From: Moringa oleifera
Lineage: Eukaryota; Streptophyta; Magnoliopsida; Brassicales; Moringaceae
Length of the DNA: 64,000 nucleotides
Reading direction: 5' to 3'
NCBI GenBank assembly: GCA_021397835.1
Contig: JAJFZO010000230.1
Coordinates: 2,598,001-2,662,000, forward strand
The position numbers and the translations under genes were made by a program. Under the pieces are notes generated by a model, which was not told the origin of the DNA, ran no database searches, and worked only from the letters and a program-made list of their open reading frames with translations. Of this stretch, positions 12,145 through 27,100 are shown piece after piece (the first letter of the stretch is position 1; each line of letters begins with the position of its first letter).

Positions 12145-15100
12145 CTATACAGAAATAAAAGGTTTAATAGACATGGAAGCTTAGACAGTATCATATTCCA
12201 AATCTAGAATAAGACCTGCAATGTATCCTGCCTCATATGAATAATGCTAGAGCTATATATATTTCAGTTCACATCAATACATATATATTGTATCTCAAAA
12301 CTTTCTACTGACACTTGAACCATAAATGCTAAATCTTCTATCACTTGGTGATATATCTACGGAACTACTTCTATCACTTGGTGATATATCTACGGAACTA
12401 CTTCCATTAAACGAAAGGCTTAGAGTGCCTAAACCATACTGAAGACTGAACTGGGAATAAATTGAACATTTTAGTTTGTCGTTTGTCACGAAATTTCATT
12501 TTTGATCTGATTATTTCTAATTACTTTTCAAACAACCATATATTCTTCACTAATAAATGAGAAGGAAATATAGACACTTGAACAAGTATATTATCAGGTT
12601 TAGTCCACCTTGGTGAAAGTAACAAGGACGAACAAAGGGTTTACCTCTCCTCCTCTACGCCGCTTTGTTGGAACGGTGGACTCTGCACCATACCGTCCTA
12701 AATCAACAACAGACCGTCTTTTTGCGCTCCGCTCCCTTTCTGGGATCCTTCTTTCAGCTCTTCTTGCCTGGTAGTCATCAAGATAGTCATCTCTTATTCC
12801 CGGCTGCTTCTTTTTTTTCTTCTTAGCTTTCTGGCGCTCTTCTTCCTCCCTCTCTTTTCTGATGGCCTCTTCGTATCTTTTGATCTCAGCAAACCTTTCC
12901 CGCTCTTCAAGGCCTCTCATTTCTCCTTCATTAACCCTCCTTGCCCTCTCTCCTCTGTGTCTTTCAGAAGTTCTCCTCGCTTCCTCCTCCCACCACCTTC
13001 TCTCCTCTCTAGCCTTCCGTTTTGATGATTCTTCATTCAATCTCAAGCTCTCCTGCTTCCCATGTTTCTGTAAACCCGACAATTCAACTATTCTTTTAGT
13101 TTTCCTGTGCTCAAATTGAGGGCTTCCATCTTGACTAATCTGATCATGGTCAGTAACCTCTTTAGGCCGTTTGAAAATGATTTTCTTCTGAGGCTGCTCT
13201 TTATCTTTTTCTGTTGGTGGACGTATCACAATAGATGGTCTATGAGATTCAACCTCATCTTTCTTTGTGTTTATGTGTGACCGTACAAAAACAGGGGGTT
13301 TATGAGATTCAACATGGCCTCTGTCTATATCCACTAGCGGCTGTTGTTTGTCAGATTCCACCTGTACATCAGGTTTTGCTTTGTTAGAAATTATGATTTT
13401 GCTGATCTTAGTAACAGACTTACTCCCAGCTTCGATGTCAGATATAACTGTTTGATCGCAACTCTGTGTCACTGCTGGAGCAGGCTTATCAAGCTGCTTG
13501 TCAGCAGGGCCACATCTGAACTTCACTGGAAGTACTTTTGTTTTTGAACTCAAGTTTTCACCCTCGGGAGCTTCAACCACAGATATTTTTGTCGCACTCT
13601 TCGATACAATCTTCTTCTTCATTGCTTTAAGCTGAGATGGACCCGACGGATCAAGAGAGTTGGATTTTCCTGAGGACTTCTCCAAATTTGTAGTTTCAAC
13701 CTGTGCTTCTGTATCTTCTCCATACTTTGGGCAGTTCTTGTTTGTCCTCATGTGACCAAGCTAGCCAATTGAAAGGCATAAAGGTTCACAATTTGTTACC
13801 TATATCTCAAATACCGTAGATATTTAAGCCAATTTAATAAGTCTCATACCTGACCACAGGCTCCGCAGACGAATGTCTCTCTTGCTGATTTCTTTACCTT
13901 AAACATCTGGTTTAAAAAAAAGATAAGGTGTTTTAGCACATTTAAAGGAAGAAATATCTTACAAGCTGAGATGACTTGGGAGTCCATGGCAACATCAAAG
14001 CTAAACCCATAAGAATCTCAGAAACTCCCATTCAGCTAAACTGAAAACTGCATTTGTTCAATCATTGATGTACCTCAAAAAAGCAGAAACATTTTCCCAC
14101 CATCAAAATTTAAGACTCAGATACTTTTGAGGACATAAACTCATGTCCCCAACAACCTTTGATCCCTGTATCTAACAGGATTCAGTCAATTTACATAAAC
14201 GTCCCACAAAATAATAAGCATTTTTGCCAAGAAACTAGCAGAGTTCTCATTTACTCTATGACACTATTTGTGACGGCAAATAACAGCATGCTATTTACTT
14301 ACATGTAAATAAATTTAATCAAATAGCCAAGAAGGCAAACTAAAGTAAATAAGAAGACAACAGAAACATCACAGTGAAAGGAAGTAGAAATTGTGCACCT
14401 ATGGGCATGATGTAATAATTATAGAGTCTTTTTCTCTCTAATCATTTAGTGTAGGGAACTTTTATTTCCTAGCACACATCTTAGTGAAGTCTGCTGATCC
14501 AGTTGAGAGTTAGCAGAAGCTCCTACAACCATGGGTTAGGTTATCACAACTGGCAAGACTGGTAACATTTTAAAGTGCATGATCCACTGCTGCATTTTAA
14601 GTTGACACATCACTTACACATGAAAAATAATTTGAAAACAGAAAAAAAAAAAAGAGAGAGAGAGAGAGAGATAGAGGAAAACTATATATCCTTCAAAACC
14701 ATAAGAAATGCAAATTTAACAATAGCTTCAAGTATAAGGAAAAATGCAGCTGCATGTCCCAACATAAGTGCAAATCCTCAAACTGCACAAAGAAGGAAGA
14801 AAGATGAAAAGAAGATAACTAAAGAGAAAAAGTGCTGCAAGAACATTAACAAAAGGTAGACAGGATCCACATCCTCAGGAATTCCATGGGAAGTGTGTCT
14901 CATAGCAGCGTTCAGAAAATCTAAGACACAGCATAAATATGAGGTGCAGGGATACAAGCTACCGACTCATGCAAACACCTTGCAGATGCAGAATTGCATC
15001 ATTTTGACTTCAGAAAAAGCTCAAGGACATCAGAAATATGTTGCCTAACCAAACACAAGCCACTAAAAAGGAAAAGCTATTAGATAAAAGTTTCGTTCCC

Positions 15101-18100
15101 TGCTTTCTCATGGTCAGCTATTTTGAAACCCAAGACAAATAAATGAAGAAACTATCTAACAAACTGCACAACAGATTCAACAACCTGAACTTACCAGAAT
15201 AAAACGAGAGACAGATGTGTTTATGTTCTAAAGTTTGATATAGTTCCCAAAGGATGCCAAGTTTTATGACTAGTGGCTCTATTTAGGCTTTGGTTGTACC
15301 TTAAAGATATAGTAATGTTCAAACTTGTAACTTCAATTTTTACAATCAATACTTGGTTATGGATAAAATTTTGTTCCTTCTCTCTCGAGCTTTCTAACAC
15401 ATGGACAATAAAAGTTAATTCATTTGGGGAACACATTTTAGAGGGAGAAAGGCTTTAGAGAAGCGACATCAAACAGAGATTATGAATCACAAAACCTGAA
15501 AGAGAAATTAAGGGAAAAGTAAGACCAACATGCAAAATGTACTTCGGGAAAATAGGAAGCCATTCCGACCATTGCCTGAGGGAGATTGCAGCTGTATCCT
15601 AATCACTGTTTTAATTTAAACAGTCAGGAAAAATTGAACTCCTAAATCGTCCTGATGGGAACTGAGAACATAGCACTTGAGAAACCATCTTATCAGTAAG
15701 TCATTTCAAAGTAGTTGGCATAAATATTCCTACATACCTACCAATAATACTAGATGCGCAAAAACTTTCCTAAAAGGCTATAGAAGTCCGTCAAACTGTC
15801 CAGGTCCCGGTCAAAACCTCTCACAATGTAGGACAGGTAGGAACCGACCTATGCTCATCTTTTCCCATAATATGTATGTTGATACTAGCGTCTATAGCCA
15901 ACATTAACAATTAAATAAACTAATGCAATGTGTGTAGTGCAATTGACAAATGATGCACTGTCTCTACTTCCCAAGCATTACACTACAAATAAAAGAACCA
16001 AATAAACAAACAGGAAGATAAGAGAAAATATATCATATAATATGTATTGTACCACTTTTACACGCTCTAGTTTCATAAAAAGCCATTGCTGACGAGCACT
16101 TAAAGTTGCAAGACGGGTCCAAACTAAAATTGAAAATAAGGATGATGTGGTGAATCTATAATTTACAGAGGAAGTATACTGCAATCTGGTTCTGAACATG
16201 AAAACCATGGATATGTGGAAGTATCAAGTCAGAGTAGAACTCAATAGGCCTTAAGTCATTAAGGACAAATGTAAAGAACATAATATTCCCTGATTAATAG
16301 CATATCGTACTTGTTAAGAGCACGGGTAGTTCATTAATTTACGTATAATCATGCAGTCTATAATATGTGTTATGCTCCTCAGTGAGAACATTACTTCTTT
16401 TTCTCCCTTCCTATCTTTTCCTGTTAAATTCTTACTGTGAAATAGAAATTCAGATATCTTTCCCTCCCTCTCAGTCTCTCTAGTTTTCCTTACACTAAGC
16501 TTTTTCTTGAAAAACTACTCAACCCCAATGAGTCCGAGATGGAATTTACACATGCAGCACTATAGTTCCGAAACAAATGTGCTTTCACCCTAGTAAAAAG
16601 AAGATGATAGAAGAAAGCTTCAATGAGCATATTGTTTTTCTTGTTTCCCTTTTCAAGGGAAGTCACAAACTCCTTAAGGTTTGGTGCACCAACTTGCTGA
16701 GTCAGGTCAAAGTTACAAATAAAAGCTGATTAGTTTGGAAAATATGCTTTGACCGGAACAGACAACATGTTTTGATCGATGAGAGGTGCTACTAAGCACG
16801 TAATATTTTTCAAGGAAAGATTACATCAACCTCCATAAGGTCTGGGAAATCCTCCTACTTGCTTTACTTGGAAAAATTACACTTGCTTTCTTTCACTATA
16901 TTTAACAATGGAAACTACTAAATAATAATTGAGCTTGTGAACATATAAAGTTGCCAAAATGTTTCAATACAAAAGAAATTTTAAACAAATAAAAAGGAAT
17001 AATAAAAACTAAAATTGATGTTAGTTGATCCTTAAGAATATTATTTACATTTTTTTACAAACAAAAATCTGTAATTTATCAAAAATATAATTTTCAGATT
17101 GGGGAATAATTTTTTCTCCTTATTTCTGCTAATTTGGCAAGAGTTTGGCCAACTTTGTAGCTGTTTCCTAACAACTTCTTGATGAAAGGAAATAACTGTA
17201 TCAAACTTTGACAGCCATAAGTAAGAAAAAAAAAGTTTAATTTCCCAGAGTGAGGACATAATAGGTAGGTTTCCCAAACCTTAAAGAAGGTGATACGATT
17301 TTCCTTAAGAAGTTACCACCAAACAAACGATGCTTAAATCTTCTCTTTATCTCTCAGGTGCTTTCATTGACTAAAAAAAATCAGAATTATCTTTAACTAT
17401 TGCCCTATTACACTGTAAAAAATCCACAGAAAGACAGATGCTCAGAGACTAGATTATACTAAAAATATGGGCAGGCAACAAGCAATGTTTCTACATCACC
17501 TCATACTTCTCCTCATCTTCCTCCATGAAACTACAAGTAGATCCCCAACCCATGTGGCACAAGAGAACTCTCCAAAACTCTTCCCTTTTCAGCAGAAGAA
17601 CGAGAAGTAATGGCTAGAAAAAAGGTGGCTTAGAATAACCAAAGCTCCCAACAAAGAACAAAAACCAAAGCTGCACATTTGAGAACCCAGAACATCTTCA
17701 CTAAAGGTCAAATGTGGAGGCCAAAGTGTGAATTAAGACCAAGTAACATGGCAAAATAGATTAGATCAACTTGTAAGGAAGAGCAAACGTCTTAGAAGAT
17801 GTTGGTCCTCTCTCAAACAAAGTTAAGACAGGCCATCTGCTCACTTTGTATAGTCTTTGGAGGACTTGAGAAATGGCAAACACTCATTGAGGAAGTGGAG
17901 AAGACCATCTGGCATGGACAAAATTTCATATCTTGAAGTGAAGTAAGCACAGACACACTGACATATCTGCTCATTTTTCTATAGTCCCTCGATTCCTTCG
18001 CTGTGATCATCACAGAGAGAGAAAGAGAGAGAGAGAACCCACTCATTTCACATGTAAAGGAAAAAGAGTCACCACACCAACTCTTAAATTAAGTAGTCAA

Positions 18101-21100
18101 TAATTTTAAGAGGGAAGTGATCATTCTAAAACACAGGTGCAAGTGTAATTTCAACCCACACGCAGAGGGTTGTATAATTTACCATTATTATTTTAGGATT
18201 GTTCTAGACCCTACATTCAGTGCATGTGTAGATGTGATACCTTCCAAATTATACTTGTTTGGCCATCTTCAGTCTATGTAACTAGAAAGCCAACTAGCAT
18301 GGTACACAATAAAATAATCTCTTTCATGTCTTGTTGCCCTAACATCCTTGACATGCAACCACGTGTTGACAATATGTCAAGTTCAGAGTTTCAGTCCAAA
18401 TAGTTGTCATGGTCCTTGGACAAGAAAGAATGAAACAGGATATTATCAACATATTTTCACATGTCTAAACCATGCTGCTAAGACAGCTGGATTCACAGTT
18501 CCTATAAAAACCAGACATATGCAGACTGCTCAAAAATAAATACCATAAACAAAACAACAATCTTACTTGCCTTGACTTTATCTCCCAATATTTTAACTTT
18601 CTTGAGTTGTCCCATAACTGAGATGCCACTCTTATTAGAGGCTTTCTCCTTTCCAGACATATTTTGTTTAAGGCTTGAACTTTCTACCTGCCACATAAAC
18701 ATGACACAGAAACCAAGACCTTCAATAAGTCACTCTTAGAATATTCTAGTAATAAGACATAATCAGCACTCTGGAAATAAATAAAGAATGGGAGCGGTCA
18801 ACATCATGAATAAAATAAAAGCATTCTTACATCCATTGGGTCTCTAACAATGTTCTCATCTTTAGTAAATGTTCCATCAGGTTGGGTGGTACTAAGTATT
18901 TTCTTGGCTATTGCATTGGTTTTCTTAACACGTGCCACTATCTCAAGACCAATCTTTGATTGTGTACCACGAGAGGGTCCTGCTTCTTCTGCCACTGCTT
19001 TAGCCTTTTTCTTTTTCTTCTTTTTCTGCTCATCCTCATCATCTGAAGAACCATTACAGTCAATATTACATATTTGCTAAAATTTCTTCTACCAACTTTA
19101 GGTTCATCAGATATTGTGTATTTTTCTTTAACACCCATATATTTCACAAATTGCCCTAGCAGTTGCTTAGATTCGTTTCTAAATAGATACTTGCTATATC
19201 ACGACTTCTACAAACAGTTCACTGAAATTATAGCACAGAACTAGTTAAAAATTCATACCATCCATGAGCAACCTGCAAAATTCAGCTGCTTCAGCTGCTT
19301 CATCTTCAACTTCCTCTTCCACCTGAACCTGGGATGGTCGCCTCCTCATCTTTAGGCCCTTAACACAATCTAATCTGTCATGCTTGGATGAATTGTTCCC
19401 CTCTTCACCTTCCTCGCATTCCTCTGCATCAAGTAAATTCTCTAAGTCCCCAGCAAAGGAATCCAGGTCACTATTTGCTTCAGAGTCACTATCATTTTCA
19501 TCTTGATCAACTGCTGAAAGAGACTGAACTTGCCGATCCCAAATCTCCTGACACTTTTCTCTAGTCTGCTGCTGCAGCTGAAGAAAGGACATCCGCTGGC
19601 CACGTGCATATTTGCTAGTAGTTGTTGGATCAACCTTGACTCCTGATGTTGCTTGCTCACTTGAAAGCTTGCGTATCATAGCTATACGATGCCACCTGGT
19701 TTGTCTCGCAATTAGTTCTTCGGGAACATTGAACTTAAGAAGGACCTAGAAAAAAGCGACCAAAAAAGAAAAATCATTAAGCATTGTAAATGCAACTCAA
19801 CTTTCTCAAAATTGAACAAAGGAAAGAGGAAAAGACATTTGTTAACAAATCATAGTCATCCTTGAGGTATTAATGTATTGAGCAACTGACAATAGCATAC
19901 GTAGCTTTAGTAGGAAGAGAAGAAGAGAAGAACGTGCACAAAATAAGTCTGGCTTAACAAATATCAGCGGCATACCAAAAATTTCAGGCTACATTCAGAT
20001 CTCAAATATAACAAGTGAAAGCAATACCTTAAAGCCCAAACATATTATATCTATGTCCTTCCAACATTCTCCAACTGAAACTAAAGTACAGATTAGTCCT
20101 CAAACGTTCTAGGTTACCTAGAATGATGCAATCCATATTACTTGCCAATATGTAACCATCTAAAGAATTTTGCTATCCTTTTGCATGAGGGAAGTATCAT
20201 AAGACCAACATGTACTACTCGTACAGCTCCTTTCTTCTTCCCTCCATTCTGCAAACCCCTAGTTGAAATGAAGTCAAAAAAAATGAACACATACAAGGTA
20301 CTCACAATAACTCTCCTCTCTCCTCCATTCCCTCACCCTCCGGGTTGGAATGGGCTCCATATCAGATACCCTTTACCACCCAGAGGATGTAGAAAGCTAG
20401 GAAGTCATCCATTCATGAGGAAAACATCTGCCAGGTGACCTAAAATGGACTGCCTACTTAGCTCATAGCAAATTCAAAGTAGAATTTATGGGGAAAAAGA
20501 AGTTATAATTTGTCTGCAAGCATGCTAACAGACCTCTCGAGCAGCTTCCATGCTCAATCTACGGAGATCAGCATCTGTTCCAGTAACACTGGAGCCCCCA
20601 CGACCAGCTGCTGCTTTTTTCTTTAAAAGAGCACCTGACATTGGTGCCTTTGGAGCAGCACGGACATAGCTAAATCCTAGGCCCCGACCAGATGGGTCAC
20701 CAACACCAGTTATTTCCAAGCGCTCAATATTTCCTCTGTCCTGCACAAAAGGGATACATAATAACATAAAGGTAATAAAATTGAAAAAGGAAAAAGGAAG
20801 TGAATTAACATAACACTCACTGAAAGTTTCATCTACCCAATAAAGATGTTGGTGAACAATATAAAACGTAATAGAATGGAAAAGAGCAACCCAAATTCAA
20901 CTAACCTAGGAAACACAGATAAGACGTCAGAGCAAGAAGAAGATGGATAGTTATCTAAAAATAACTCTGGTGCTGAAAAGGCCAAACTAAATCTAGAAAA
21001 AACACCTTCCTCAATTTAAGCAAGAAACTTTACAACTTAATGCAAACAGGACAGGTTGAGGACCAGGTTTTTGTTGTTTCTGCCAATTGTTGAGTGTTAG

Positions 21101-24100
21101 ATACATTTGAAATCCCTTTTGTTACTTTCATTGTAAGACAATTGACGACTAAATTTGGAATGCTCTACAGCTAAGTTTTTGCATGTATTAGGATAAGACA
21201 GATGCTTACCTGGTTTATACATGCAACAAAATTACTACTCAGGTTCCATGGGGTTATCTGCAATTCTCTCTCGATGTGTGATGCAGCAGCAAGAGCAATG
21301 GCTTCATCTGGAAGTTGGGTCATTGCGGACGATATGCTAGCAGGAAGTGTTAGTCGTGTAATTCCTAAATGTTTCAGCCGGTAAAGACCAGCCTGCATGC
21401 TCTCATAGGCACACACCTTACCAAAAAAAAAAAAAAGATACTGTAATTAGCAAACAATATTTTACATCAAAAGAGAGAAAATTATAGTATGAGCAGTTAG
21501 AAGCTGCAACAAGCACGGTCATACATGGTCAACCTAAATTGTCCAACAACCAAATGCTGCTTTACCATACCTACCCATTACACTTCAGGGTAATGATTAA
21601 GTGTGCGTGTGCCCATTAGACAGAGAGCTTTAATATGCAGTTTCAGTTAAGCTAAATCGTCCTCTAAATGATTTTCAGATGAATTTATTGGAAAGAAAAT
21701 ATTGTAACTGTTAATGTACCAATTCATCCATCATAGAGTTTTAAGATGAAAGAACCGGGTAAAAATTGGAAAAAGAAAACACGTAAACTAGAAATGTAAG
21801 ATCTCAAAGTAAGTCTCACAATGGGGTGCTGACATATTTAAATGCACTAAATCTTAACCATAAAAAGAAATTCAGTCACTATATCTTAAAGCCTTCAACC
21901 CTAGGAACCTAAAATTCTAAACTACTCTAATTACTTAAAATCCCTGACAATACAAAATAAAGAAAGAAAAAAAAAAGCCTGAAGTTACAGATATTTTCTT
22001 CAAAGCCCCATAATAGCAGGAACACTCATAAGTTCTCTTGGTTCTTCACCATTCTCCACTTTGAGAAAATTTGATCTTCGAAAGTACACAGTAAAAATTT
22101 CAAACTCCCTAGACAAGTGCATTTATCTAAAAGATTATTTGGATGTTACAGATTAATTAAAAAATCAATAAGGACAAGGCACTAGTTGAAGTCGAATAAA
22201 TTAAATCCAAATTGATAACACGAAAATTTTCAACTTATTTTCAAATGTGATTTTCCTGTACTGCTAAATCATTTATAGTTTCCTCTCATTGTTGATAAGC
22301 TACCTTTTAGCTTTTTAAATCATAATTTAAAGAATTTGTTTTTTCTTCCAATGACAGATGTTATTGTCAAGTTTTTCCATTTGTTACTATGGAACATTGT
22401 ATGCTTTTTTTTTTTTTTTTGAAACCTTGAACCACCTAAAGTAGGGCCACTTTATGTACGTACTGTTGCACGGCAAACTCGGGGAGGCAGTTTTGACCCC
22501 ATAAGACAACTTCCAGGAAAAATACAAGTTTTCAATTTTTTGAAAAGGCTGTCCCAGCATCTCGAAGTCAGGACTTTGCCCCTTTTCCATCTCTTACCAG
22601 TGAGACAAACCTGTGGGGAAACTTGCATATACATTGAAACTCATTCATAAATTTTTAATATTCTTCTCACTATATTATCTATTTTCTAAGCCATTTAATC
22701 ATATTTTACTATTTGTTTTCTTAATGTTCATCATTAAACAATCTTAAAATTTAACAAAAAGATCAAGAGACAGTGGTTCGTCACTTGAGCCAGCCGCAAT
22801 GCCATAGGCGTGGGCCATGTCAGCACAGTCAGCAATAGTGGTTGGCTATAATGAAAACCAAATAGTCTGTTTTACACTATAATGGCTGACAACTACACAA
22901 AAAACCAAGAAAAAAAATGCAAAATATCAGCAAATGCCCCCCCAAAAAAAAACAAAAAGACAGTTGCATACTATGTCCACTGTTTTGTAACAATTATATG
23001 CTATGAGTTATATTTCCGACTCTCCAGCTAAAAGGTTTTTTCTGCACCTCACATAATTATGAGCTTCTGAAAGAATGCGGCACTCCCAGCATAAGTGAAT
23101 CCTTTCATGAAGATATGATCCAGCAACACAAACAGCCAGTTGCCAACAAAGGTGGCGTGAATGATGCTATAGTTAATTGAAGCTTTTCATGCAATGAATT
23201 TACAGAAATATGTTACAGAAGAAATAGAGAAATATGAAAGGCAGGGAGCCCAAAACCAAAGCGAAATTGAATTTCCATTGGGCCTGTCGCCTATTTTGAT
23301 CTCAGAAAGCAGCTCATATGACAGGCCACACTAAACATTCATCAAGTGATATAATCTGAACCGTAACATGTTAAAACTAGTTGCATAAGTTGTTAAACTA
23401 GGATAACACCAAAACGTACCAAGCACGAGTTATTCACAGACTAAAGAGAAACCAATGCATCTGAGAAGTCAAACTTACATGCTCTGGAGTCACCATTTTT
23501 CTTAACTCATTTTCCGATGGAATGGCAAAATCAGACTTCCTGTACCACCTATCCTTCTGCACCCGTAAAGGGAACAAATGTGAGTAGACAACAAAGTAGT
23601 AACAATTAGCAGAACAAGGCATAATGAACAAACACAGTAAATATTTGATACCAGAGCACCAAGCAAAAGCTTAAGCAATCACTGATTAATTGTATAGAAA
23701 AGCAATCCAAGAGTACCCGCAAAGAAGCACAATCCTTCATCTTCTTTCGGATGACCGCTTCTGACAGGCTAGGAAACTGCAAAGACAATTCATCTGCACC
23801 AATAGATGGATGCAAGCCACCTTTTGCAAACTCACGGTAGGCATGGACCAACATCCTATTCACCATATATGTCTGAAGATATTTCGATCCAGGAGACATC
23901 ACTTCCATCAGGGGCTCCTAAAAAGGGACATTAAACTCAAAAACATTAGGAAGCTTTATGATAGTGACTTGTATGTGGTCATTTGGGCCACCCTCACAAA
24001 AGGAAGGTGGAGAAAGAGGTCAGTGATTAAACATACACTGTGGGAACATAATTAATTTGTCCAGAAAAAAGTTAAAAAAAAAAAAAAACAAATAGACAGA

Positions 24101-27100
24101 AGAAGAACAAATAAATAAAGTAGATATGCTTTAGTTGTTCACAAGTACGTACAGAAGAACTCATATAGAGGTGACAGTATAGTATACTAGGTAATACCAA
24201 CTAAATCCAAACTACAGATAGCACGTTACTCAAGTGTTTCACTGATGACAACTCTAGAGGTGCCATGCCCAGCCAGCTTTAATGCACAGCTGGAACCAAC
24301 ATCTAAAATCACAATTCTAAATACAACACTGACAGAATGGAATAAAAGCTAATGTACTTTAGCAAATTGCCAACAAAGTGAAGAAACAACAATAGTTTTG
24401 AACTAGTTTGGAGGAATGATGCAATAAATACTGCAAAGTCAAGCACCACTCTGGATCATACGCGTTTCAATTAGAGAACCATATTCACATTGCATCAAGA
24501 TAGTGTTTGGACATATATAGTATTACATTCATCAGCAAGATGGAAATGTTAGTCTTTCAACCAGAATTTTGTTTTCATTTTTTGTAAGGCCAGGATGAGA
24601 GTCAGAAAATAATAATAATAATAAACAAGACTCCTAGAAACTACCAAGGAACTCCATGACAGTATTAAGTCACCAGGAGAAGATACAGAGCATAAAGAAG
24701 CAGCCTTAGTATTTGTTCTGAAGGCCGCGACATCTAGTAAGGCTTCTAGCAGGCAGCATGGACATAAATTACATTATCAAAATAATTATCCATGACAGTG
24801 GCAACCAAGAGCATCAGCCATAGACAATCTCATTAATATTTCCAGGTATTAAGTCTATCATTCTTTCAGTGGCCCGCATCCAAGAAACAATAGATCTACA
24901 AACCTGTTGTCCAACAACGGCTACCCTGTCAATACGTCTTATGGAAAGCTTTCCTTTTGCAGATCGAACCAACAAATAATCAGTTGGTGGCACCTTATGA
25001 GCAAATATGGGGGCTCTAGACATGTTTGTTTCAAGAGACGACTGGCTGCAACCAGCCCTTATATCCCCTAGGAATGGGGATTTATCACCAGGTTCTAGAA
25101 TCAAAACATTTCCCAAAAGACTGTTTCCATTGCACAAGAAGTTGCCACTTTGATCTCCTGGAGCTGATTTCCGATAATAAGTGCACATATTTGCACCCAT
25201 TCCAACATTGCTCAATAGTAAAGGCCTCTCCTCACAATACCTGGAAAAAAAAAAAAAAAAAACCAAACAAAGATGAGAAAGAGTTTCTAGAGAAATTCTA
25301 ATTAAACCTCAATTAAGCCTGATATGTCAGAAAAGTATTGACTGTTACAGTTTCAAGCATATGCATGCTCCTAATATGTGCTTAGTGACCAGTCTGGGTG
25401 TCTGTGTGTCTATATTTCTTCACATGGGGAAACCCAAATGCATAGCTTTTTTATACTAGTATGCATCTTGTGGACTAAATATATGCTATTGGCTTTTACT
25501 AAGAAAAGAAATTGCCCTAGATGCTACACTAATGCATTAATGATAATATGCCCAACAGTACAAATTTACAGTTGAATGACCCCATGAAAGGACAGTCCCT
25601 CTTCACATTCTAGAGAAATATTACAACTCAAAATATCAAAGAGTCTTACCTTATGTACCTTTAAATTCAACTAATTCAATACTCTTAGCCACAAAGGGCC
25701 AACATGACATCACCTGACCCAAGTGCCGAGGCAAACTTCTTTTCCCTATCTAAGCAATAGATAACTAATGAGAAGGAAGATCAAATGAAGAAAAGCTGAA
25801 AAACCTACTCAAAGAATGAAGGAAATCCCCTCATTTTTCAATGTCGTACCAACTGTTACATAAATCCATAAGAAATAGAAATCATACTTCCTCTCCACAC
25901 GCTAGACACAGATAGATGTCACTGCTAAAGTTACTGTTCTCTTAGAGGTTCATGTTAACAAAACTGTTCAATGAGATGCAGCTCTTCCAAGAGTCGACAC
26001 TCCATTATACCAAACTCCGAGATTATCAGTTTGTGACGCTGTCACTCCTCTAACCAACAAAGGTCTCAAGTAAATTCATATATGACTCAGTTTTTCACCT
26101 TAACTCCATCTAATGGGCAGCATCTTCAGCTACTCCAGTTCCAGGTATTCAGCAACACAACTGAAAGCATAGTTTCTACAACTAACTTCAAAAAAGTTAC
26201 ATGGACAAAAGTCAGCATTTTAAAGGAAAGTTGGGGGGAAAAAAGTCTAAGCAAACCCAAAGCAGCAAGACAAACACTATGGCAGATGAATCCAGATGTA
26301 ATCTTACGATTCCTTCATCTATAATGATCTTAATTCATGTTCATCAAGATTTTTGCAATTCTGATCTAATTGGTCAGAAGTTGCCTGAAATCTAGTTAAA
26401 AAAAAAAGGATGTAAATTTACAAAGATATGAAATAAAGCAAGACATACAATCCAGGGGAGGCTGGTATCAGCACAGGTTCATGAAAAACATACCAAAACA
26501 TTGGAAAAAAATTTAAAAGAAAAATCATCTGACTTACTCCATCAAAATGACATGGCCATCTTTCACAGAGAGATCAGATTTCTTCTTGAAAGCTCCAGGA
26601 GGTCTCAAAGACTTATTCTCACCGGGAAGCTTTTGTGCTTTTGGCCACAAATGTATTTTTGTACGCACAAGATGAACCAAGGAATTTGGTTGAACATTTT
26701 GCATAGCTAGAGACTTGTCATCCTTAAGTTCCTTTCCCAAATAAAACATTTTGACAGTTTCAGTTGGCTTAAAATCTACAAGAAAAATAATCCAAGTGAG
26801 CACCACCTTTTTCATGAAACTGAACTTATTAAACATTGACAAAACAACTTAGTTTGAAGATACCAATTATATTCATAAAATAGCCACAAGTATAGTGTGA
26901 ACAAGAACATGCAGAAGAAAAATGACCTAGCTTTTTGGAAGTCTTTGCTTTCATGGAAGAAACAGTTTCATCAGCATCTACGTGTAGTTTGCTTCCTTTA
27001 CCCCCCAAGCTCTTTATTATAATTTTCATGGGTCCGTGGGTAGGCAGCTTCCCTTGCTCTTTGACGGCTAACTCATTGTCATGTGGATACCACAAAGCCC

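Noticed and set aside
15980..15995. CACTACAAATAAAAG, another CACTA-like end
   Set aside because: No partner end or subterminal structure in the TAF1 intron.
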